A DNA stretch of 64,000 nt, from NCBI RefSeq assembly GCF_017815515.1, contig NZ_CP072611.1, forward strand, positions 2,852,001 to 2,916,000, written 5' to 3'. The notes under the pieces are model-generated. The model made no database searches and had not been told where the DNA came from. It saw only the letters and a program-made list of their open reading frames with translations. Positions 58,376 to 64,000 of this stretch are shown here, piece by piece. The DNA is from Aureimonas populi. GTDB lineage: Bacteria; Pseudomonadota; Alphaproteobacteria; Rhizobiales; Rhizobiaceae. Within the stretch, counting starts at the first letter, position 1. Each line of letters begins with the position of its first letter. Position numbers and translations under genes: made by a program.

Positions 58376-61048
58376 ATGGACGTCGTCATCGTCGAATCGC
58401 CCGCAAAAGCGAAGACGATCAACAAATATCTGGGCTCCAACTACAAGGTGCTCGCCTCCTTCGGCCATGTGCGCGACCTGCCGGCCAAGGACGGGTCCGT
58501 GCGGCCGGACGACGATTTTTCCATGGACTGGGAGGTCGACAAGCCCTCGCAAAAGCGCCTGAGCGAGATCGCTCAAGCCGTGAAGGGCGCCGATGCGCTC
58601 TTCCTCGCAACCGATCCGGATCGCGAGGGCGAGGCCATTTCCTGGCACGTGCTGGAGGTTCTTCGCCAGAAGAAGGTGATCAAGGACAAGCCCGTCAGCC
58701 GCGTCGTCTTCAACGCCATCACCAAGAAGGCCGTGCTGGATGCGATGGCGAACCCGCGCCAGATCGACGAGCCGCTGGTGGACGCGTACCTGGCCCGCCG
58801 CGCGCTCGATTATCTGGTCGGCTTCACCCTCTCGCCCGTCCTCTGGCGCAAGCTGCCGGGTGCCCGCTCGGCGGGCCGCGTGCAGTCCGTGGCCCTGCGC
58901 CTCGTCTGCGACCGCGAAGCCGAGATCGAGCGCTTCAAGACCGACGAGTACTGGCAGATCGCCGCCAAGCTGGGCACGCTGCGCAACGAGGACTTCGTGG
59001 CGCGCGTGACGGGCTATGAGGGCGAGAAGCTCCAGCGCCTGTCCATCGGGTCGGAGGAGCGTGCCTTCGAAATCCGCGACATGCTGGAAGGCGCCAGCTT
59101 CCGGGCGCTCTCGGTGGACGCCAAGCCGACCAGGCGCAACCCCGGCCCGCCCTTCACCACCTCCACGCTCCAGCAGGCGGCTTCCGCCAAGCTCGGCTTC
59201 GGCGCCTCGCGCACCATGCAGGTGGCGCAGCGCCTCTACGAGGGCATGGATATCGGCGGCGAGACCGTCGGCCTCATCACCTATATGCGAACCGACGGCG
59301 TGCAGATGGCGCCGGAGGCCGTGGCCGCCGCGCGCAAGGCCATCGCCTCCACCTTCGGCGAACGCTACGTGCCGGAAAAGCCGCGCTACTACTCCACCAA
59401 GGCGAAGAACGCGCAGGAGGCCCACGAGGCCATCCGTCCCACCGGCTTCGACCGGCATCCGAAGGATATGGAGCGCTATCTCGACCGTGATCAGGCGCGC
59501 CTCTACGACCTCATCTGGAAGCGCGCCATCGCCAGCCAGATGGCGTCCGCCGAGATCGAGCGTACGACGGTGGAGATTCTGGCCGAGAACGGTGCCAGGC
59601 GCGCGCAGCTTCGCGCGACAGGCTCCGTGGTGCGTTTCGAGGGATTCATCGGCGCCTATCAGGACCATCGCGACGATTCGAAGAACCAGGCGGACCAAGC
59701 GGAGGAAGAAGACGAATCCGCCCGCCTGCCCGAGATCCGCGCGGAGGAGGCGCTGACGAAGCGCGCTATCGAGCCCACGCAGCATTTCACCGAGCCGCCT
59801 CCGCGCTTCTCGGAAGCCTCGCTCATCAAGCGGATGGAGGAGCTGGGCATCGGTCGCCCTTCCACCTACGCCGCGACGCTCCAGACCCTTCAGGACCGCG
59901 ACTATATCGTGCAGGAGAAGCGCAAGCTCCTGCCCGATTCCAAGGGCCGGTTGGTGACGGCGTTCCTGCACAATTTCTTCGAGAAATATGTCGAGTACGA
60001 CTTTACCGCCGATCTTGAGGAGAAGCTCGACCGCATCTCGGCGGGCGAGCTGTCCTGGAAGGACGTGCTGCGCGACTTCTGGAAGGACTTCTCCGCCCAT
60101 GTGGACGGCACGAAGGAGCTTCGCGTTTCCGACGTTCTCGACGCGCTGAACGAGGAGCTCGGCCCGCTCGTCTTCCCCCCCAAGGGCGACGGAACGGACC
60201 CGCGCGCCTGCCCGCGCTGCGGCGGGGGGCGCCTTTCGCTGAAGCTCGGCAAGTTCGGCGCCTTCGTCGGTTGCTCGAACTACCCGGAGTGCAACTACAC
60301 CAAGCAGCTCGGCACCAGCCTTTCGGCGGACAGCCCGGACGATGGCGGGCTGAACGAGCCGAAGGAACTGGGCAACGATCCCGAGACGGGCGAGGTGGTG
60401 ACGCTGCGCTCAGGCCGCTTCGGCCCCTATGTCCAGCGCGGTGAAGGCAAGGAAGCCAAGCGCTCCTCCCTGCCCAAGGGCTGGGAAGTGGCCGAGATGG
60501 ATTTCGAGAAAGCGCTGAGGCTTCTCTCGCTGCCCCGCGAGGTGGGCATCCACCCCGAAAGCGGCAAGCCCATCCTGGCCGGTCTCGGGCGCTACGGCCC
60601 CTTCCTGCAGCATGATGGCGGCTACGCCAATCTCGAAACCGTCGAGGACGTGTTCACGGTGGGCCTGAACCGCGCCGTTACCGTCATCGCGGAGAAGAAG
60701 GAGCGCGGCGGGCGCGGGCGCGGAACGCCGGCCGCCATCGCGACGCTGGGAGAGCATCCAACGCTCGGCGGTCAGATCACCGTGCGCGAAGGCCGCTTCG
60801 GCCCCTATGTCAACACCGGCAAGGTGAACGCCACGCTGCCCAAGGGCAAGGATCCGGCCTCGGTGACGCTAGAGGAGGCGATCCAGCTCCTGACGGAGCG
60901 CGCCGAGAAGACCGGCAAGGCGCCGAAGGCGAAGGCGGCGCCGAAGAAGAGCGCGGCGCGCGCCGCGCCGAAGAAGGCCGCCGCCAAGAAGGCGCCCGCC
61001 AAGAAGCCGGCGGCGAAGAAGACCAAGGCGGCGGCGGGAGGCGATTGA
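58376..61048 (+). CDS. topA: DNA topoisomerase I
   Basis: TopA relaxes negative supercoils by single-strand passage and balances gyrase. The 890 residues begin with the Toprim domain (VIVESPAKAKTINKYLG, ATDPDREGEAISWH), then the type IA core with nucleophile Tyr303 in LITYMRTDG. One intact CxxC...C zinc module (CPRCGGGRLSLK...CSNYPEC) and further degenerate repeats follow, with a Lys/Ala-rich tail (about 845-890) that should bind DNA. The start MDVVIVESP is the conserved one; the ribosome site is weak. Confidence 0.97.
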   Translation: MDVVIVESPAKAKTINKYLGSNYKVLASFGHVRDLPAKDGSVRPDDDFSMDWEVDKPSQKRLSEIAQAVKGADALFLATDPDREGEAISWHVLEVLRQKKVIKDKPVSRVVFNAITKKAVLDAMANPRQIDEPLVDAYLARRALDYLVGFTLSPVLWRKLPGARSAGRVQSVALRLVCDREAEIERFKTDEYWQIAAKLGTLRNEDFVARVTGYEGEKLQRLSIGSEERAFEIRDMLEGASFRALSVDAKPTRRNPGPPFTTSTLQQAASAKLGFGASRTMQVAQRLYEGMDIGGETVGLITYMRTDGVQMAPEAVAAARKAIASTFGERYVPEKPRYYSTKAKNAQEAHEAIRPTGFDRHPKDMERYLDRDQARLYDLIWKRAIASQMASAEIERTTVEILAENGARRAQLRATGSVVRFEGFIGAYQDHRDDSKNQADQAEEEDESARLPEIRAEEALTKRAIEPTQHFTEPPPRFSEASLIKRMEELGIGRPSTYAATLQTLQDRDYIVQEKRKLLPDSKGRLVTAFLHNFFEKYVEYDFTADLEEKLDRISAGELSWKDVLRDFWKDFSAHVDGTKELRVSDVLDALNEELGPLVFPPKGDGTDPRACPRCGGGRLSLKLGKFGAFVGCSNYPECNYTKQLGTSLSADSPDDGGLNEPKELGNDPETGEVVTLRSGRFGPYVQRGEGKEAKRSSLPKGWEVAEMDFEKALRLLSLPREVGIHPESGKPILAGLGRYGPFLQHDGGYANLETVEDVFTVGLNRAVTVIAEKKERGGRGRGTPAAIATLGEHPTLGGQITVREGRFGPYVNTGKVNATLPKGKDPASVTLEEAIQLLTERAEKTGKAPKAKAAPKKSAARAAPKKAAAKKAPAKKPAAKKTKAAAGGD

Positions 61049-61053
61049 CCGGC

Positions 61054-63312
61054 ATGGCGCGGCGCGTGAAGGACGGGAAGACGCATCCGACGCTCGATCG
61101 CGAATCCGTGCTGCGCTTCATCGCCGAAAACCCCTTGCGCGCCACCAAGCGAGATCTGGCCAAGGCCTTCGGTGCCAAGGGGGACGACCGGATCGTCCTC
61201 AAGAACATCCTGGCCGATCTCCAGGCCGAAGGCGTTCTGGCGGGCAGCCGACGGCAGTATACCCGCCCCGGTGCCCTGCCTTCCGTTGCCGTGCTGCGCG
61301 TCAGCGGGCGGGACGACGAGGGCGGCCTGCTGGCCGAGCCGGTGAAGTGGGACGAGGACGAGGCCGGCGAGCGGCCGCGCTTCCGCCTCAAGCAGGCGCG
61401 AGAGGGCAAGGCCGCCGGCGTCGGTGATCGTGCCCTGTGCCGGCTCGACTTCGAGGCCGAAGGCGGCCCGACCGCCCGCGTCATCCGTGTTCTGGAAGCG
61501 GACAAGGCCAGCGCGCTCGGCGTTTTCCGCCTGATGCCCGGTGGCGCGGGCCGCGTCGATCCGGTCGAGCGGCGCGGGCTCGAATATTCGGTGTCGCCGG
61601 AGGATGTGCAGGGCGCCAGGGACGGTGATCTCGTGGAGATCGAGCCGCTGTCGCGCCCGCGCGCCGGCTTTCCCAAGGGGCGCGTCGCGCGCATCGTGGG
61701 CTCCATGGGCTCTGAACGCGCGATTTCGACCATCGCCCTCCACGCCCATTCCATCCCCCATGTGTTTCCCAAATCCGTTCTGGAAGAGGCCGAAAAGGCC
61801 GGGCCGGCCACGATGGAGAGCCGTGAGGACTGGCGCTCGCTGCCGCTTGTCACCATAGATCCGCGCGACGCCAAGGACCATGACGACGCGGTCCATGCCG
61901 CGCCGGACGAGGACGAGGCCAATCCCGGCGGACATGTGGTGACGGTCGCGATTGCCGACGTCTCCTTCCACGTGCGGCCGGGTTCGCGGCTGGATTCGGA
62001 AGCGCGGTTGCGCGGCAACTCGGTCTATTTCCCCGACCGCGTCGTGCCGATGCTGCCCGAGCGCATCTCCAACGATCTCTGCTCGCTGCGCGAGGGTGTC
62101 GACCGCCCTGCCCTCGCCGTGCGCATGGTCTTCTCCGCGACGGGCGAGAAGCGACGGCACTCCTTCCACCGCATCATGATGAAGAGCCGGGCGAAGCTGG
62201 CGTACGAGCAGGCGCAGGCCGCGATCGACGGGATGCCGGACGACGTGGACGATGAGATCGTCACCACAGTCCTGCGTCCTCTATGGGCAGCCTACGAAGC
62301 CTTGAAAGCCGCGCGCGGCAAGCGCCAGCCGCTCGACCTCGACCTGCCGGAACGCAAGATCGTGCTGGACGATGCGGGCCGCGTCGCCCGCGTGGTCGTG
62401 CCCGAGCGGCTCGACGCGCACCGGCTGATCGAGGAGTTCATGATCCAGGCCAATGTGGCCGCGGCCGAGGCGCTGGAAACCAGGCGGCAGAAGCTCGTCT
62501 ACCGTGCGCATGACGCGCCTTCCATGGCCAAGCTCGAATCCCTGCGCGACTTCCTGAAAACGCTGGACATGCCGCTGGCCAAGAGCGGCAATCTGCGGCC
62601 ATCGCATTTCAACGGTATCCTCGCCCAGGTAAAGGACACCGAGCATGAAAGCCTCGTCAACGAGGTGGTGCTGCGTTCGCAGAGTCAGGCGCTTTACCAG
62701 AGCGAGAACATCGGCCATTTCGGGCTGAACCTCTCCCGCTACGCCCACTTCACCTCCCCTATCCGCCGCTATGCCGACCTCCTGGTGCACCGCGCGCTTA
62801 TTACCGCGCTTGGCCTCGGGCCGGGCGGGCTCAGCCGGGAGGACGAGGAGCGGCTGGACCAGACCGCCGAGGAGATCAGCCAAGCCGAGCGCCGCGCCAT
62901 GGCGGCCGAGCGCGACACGGTGGACCGGCTCATCGCCCATCACCTCGCCGACAAGGTCGGCGCCAACTTCTCCGGTCGCATCACGGGGGTCACGAAAGCG
63001 GGTCTCTTCGTGCGCTTGCCGGAATATGGCGCCGACGGCTTCATCCCGATCTCGACCCTGGGCGGCGAGTATTTCCATTACGACGAGGCTGCCCATACGC
63101 TTGTCGGCGAGCGCAGCGGCCATGGCCATCGCCTGGGCGACAGCGTGGAGGTTCGGCTGGTGGAGGCCGCGCCGCTGGCCGGAGCCATGCGATTCGAGAT
63201 GCTGAGCGAGGCACGCAAGCTGCCGCGCTCCAACGCATCCTTCCACAAGGCGGGCCGGCGAACCGGCCGCGCCGCGCCGCGCGGGCGGTCCGGGCCGAGG
63301 AAGCGGCGATGA
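61054..63312 (+). CDS. rnr: Ribonuclease R
   Basis: RNase R is a 3'-to-5' exonuclease that degrades structured RNA and takes part in rRNA quality control. The protein of about 752 residues has an N-terminal winged-helix and cold-shock region, the RNB catalytic domain with the Asp cluster in DPRDAKDHDDAVHA, the HFTSPIRRYADLLVHR block, and an S1 domain (FSGRITGVTKAGLFVRLPEYGADG). The tail is basic. Two starts are possible: this ATG, with GGAGG 12 bases upstream, or the TTG at 61045 that overlaps the topA stop as TTGA. Confidence 0.95.
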   Translation: MARRVKDGKTHPTLDRESVLRFIAENPLRATKRDLAKAFGAKGDDRIVLKNILADLQAEGVLAGSRRQYTRPGALPSVAVLRVSGRDDEGGLLAEPVKWDEDEAGERPRFRLKQAREGKAAGVGDRALCRLDFEAEGGPTARVIRVLEADKASALGVFRLMPGGAGRVDPVERRGLEYSVSPEDVQGARDGDLVEIEPLSRPRAGFPKGRVARIVGSMGSERAISTIALHAHSIPHVFPKSVLEEAEKAGPATMESREDWRSLPLVTIDPRDAKDHDDAVHAAPDEDEANPGGHVVTVAIADVSFHVRPGSRLDSEARLRGNSVYFPDRVVPMLPERISNDLCSLREGVDRPALAVRMVFSATGEKRRHSFHRIMMKSRAKLAYEQAQAAIDGMPDDVDDEIVTTVLRPLWAAYEALKAARGKRQPLDLDLPERKIVLDDAGRVARVVVPERLDAHRLIEEFMIQANVAAAEALETRRQKLVYRAHDAPSMAKLESLRDFLKTLDMPLAKSGNLRPSHFNGILAQVKDTEHESLVNEVVLRSQSQALYQSENIGHFGLNLSRYAHFTSPIRRYADLLVHRALITALGLGPGGLSREDEERLDQTAEEISQAERRAMAAERDTVDRLIAHHLADKVGANFSGRITGVTKAGLFVRLPEYGADGFIPISTLGGEYFHYDEAAHTLVGERSGHGHRLGDSVEVRLVEAAPLAGAMRFEMLSEARKLPRSNASFHKAGRRTGRAAPRGRSGPRKRR

Positions 63313-63737
63313 GCGAGGAAACCGCGAAAACACGTTTCGAGAACGAACCTGCGGCACCGCAGCGCCCGGTCTGGCAGGCCATCCTGCGCGGCTTCTGCCT
63401 GCGCTGCCCGCGCTGCGGGCAAGGCAGGCTGTTCAGCGGCTTCCTGACGAGCGTCGATCATTGCGCCGCTTGCGGCGAGGCGTTCCATCACCACCGCGCG
63501 GACGATCTGCCGCCCTACCTCACCATCTTCATCGTCGGGCATATCGTGGTGGCCGCCTTCATGGGCCTGGAGCATCTGGGCGACTTGCCGCTCTGGGCGC
63601 ATCTGGCCATCTGGATTCCGATCACGACGCTGCTGACGCTGGCTCTGCTGAAGCCGCTGAAAGGCGCGACCATCGGCCTGCAATGGGCGATCCGCATGCA
63701 CGGCTTCGGCGAAACCGGCGAGGAGGCATCGCGCTGA
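63309..63737 (+). CDS. DUF983 membrane protein
   Basis: This 142-residue protein belongs to DUF983. A cysteine-rich N-terminal part (FCLRCPRCGQGRLFSGFL and DHCAACGEAFHHH) looks like a small zinc ribbon and precedes two membrane segments (about 73-92 and 96-117). Function is unknown. Its ATG overlaps the rnr stop (ATGA), and an AGGAGG inside its end probably serves the next gene. Confidence 0.9.
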   Translation: MSEETAKTRFENEPAAPQRPVWQAILRGFCLRCPRCGQGRLFSGFLTSVDHCAACGEAFHHHRADDLPPYLTIFIVGHIVVAAFMGLEHLGDLPLWAHLAIWIPITTLLTLALLKPLKGATIGLQWAIRMHGFGETGEEASR

Positions 63738-64000
63738 GTCTCGCCGATCGCCACCACGAGGCGGGTAGAGACCCGCAAGCCGGGCCCGTTCGTATCCGCG
63801 ACGCGGCGACCGTCGTGATCGTGGACGACACGGCCAGCCCGCCGCGCGTGCTGGCGGGACGCCGCGCGCCCGCCCATGTCTTCATGGCCGGCAAGCTCGT
63901 CTTCCCGGGCGGGCGCATCGACCGCACGGACCTGGCCTTGGCCGGCCACTTCCCGCTGCCGCCCGCCGTCGGCGCGCGGCTGGGCGCGCGCACCGCAAGG
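63734..64000 (+). CDS. NUDIX hydrolase, N-terminal part (runs off the window)
   Basis: The reading frame that follows DUF983 encodes RIRDAATVVIVDDTASPPRVLAGRRAPAHVF and then KLVFPGGRIDRTD, the first half of a NUDIX fold (the FPGG loop opens the Nudix box region). The rest lies outside the window. No ATG, GTG or TTG is available near the expected start; a CTG at 63734 lies 7 bases after a perfect AGGAGG and overlaps the DUF983 stop as CTGA, so CTG is the likely start. Such enzymes hydrolyse nucleoside diphosphates linked to other groups. Confidence 0.8.
   Translation, partial: MSLADRHHEAGRDPQAGPVRIRDAATVVIVDDTASPPRVLAGRRAPAHVFMAGKLVFPGGRIDRTDLALAGHFPLPPAVGARLGARTAR

Overview
The window is a G+C-rich stretch of bacterial chromosome with about 52 protein genes, packed tightly and in short operons. 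Gene content and order point to an alphaproteobacterium of the Hyphomicrobiales (rhizobia/Brucella/Aurantimonas side). The main evidence is: gyrA-coaD-cyclophilin; glnB-glnA; a sufS2-B-C-D-S1-T-A iron-sulfur operon; rne divergent from amidase-PBP1A-prfB; M48 protease-dsbA-accBC-aat-DUF2155-NDUFA12; gatCAB beside UPF0173 and ruvX; and pyrB-pyrC-plsY-dprA-topA-rnr. An NDUFA12-type complex I subunit, GAAC-N7-GAAC LexA boxes and an Irr-type ICE motif also fit this group. The family is not resolved here. I saw no tRNA, rRNA, insertion sequence, phage gene, integron or CRISPR array.

Layout. 0.06-5.1 kb (minus): cyclophilin, coaD, gyrA and ssb, with a 42-codon small membrane ORF on the plus strand between coaD and gyrA. 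5.2-10.9 kb: a frameshifted VOC gene, uvrA behind a perfect LexA box, a DUF72 gene and the NAD(P)HX repair gene nnr. 11.2-17.6 kb (plus): glnB-glnA, parE, a secreted protein of unknown function and a DEAD-box helicase. 17.65-25.2 kb (minus): the SUF operon with a VOC-fold gene inserted before sufA. 25.4-32.6 kb: an alpha/beta hydrolase, tyrS, a large AsmA-like envelope protein on the minus strand, a peroxiredoxin and an M23 peptidase.

32.7-37.7 kb (minus): prfB, which needs a programmed +1 frameshift, PBP1A and a cell-wall amidase. 38.3-41.0 kb: rne with a long untranslated leader. 41.1-47.3 kb: a class I aminotransferase, an M48 protease, a DsbA-like protein, accB, accC and aat. 47.2-52.8 kb (minus): gatC-GNAT-gatA-gatB-NDUFA12-DUF2155 and UPF0173. 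52.9-64 kb: ruvX, two small membrane proteins on the minus strand, then pyrB-pyrC-plsY-dprA and topA-rnr-DUF983-NUDIX. Most junctions in this last block overlap through an NTGA tetranucleotide.

Most genes here are housekeeping: DNA topology and repair, RNA turnover, Fe-S assembly, nitrogen sensing, wall synthesis and fatty-acid initiation. I did not find a clearly new multi-gene system. The most informative details are regulatory and structural: the ICE motif before suf, the LexA sites, the recoding site in prfB, a dihydroorotase without its metal ligands, long convergent gene overlaps, the VOC and GNAT genes embedded in conserved operons, and frequent TTG (and one apparent CTG) start codons.
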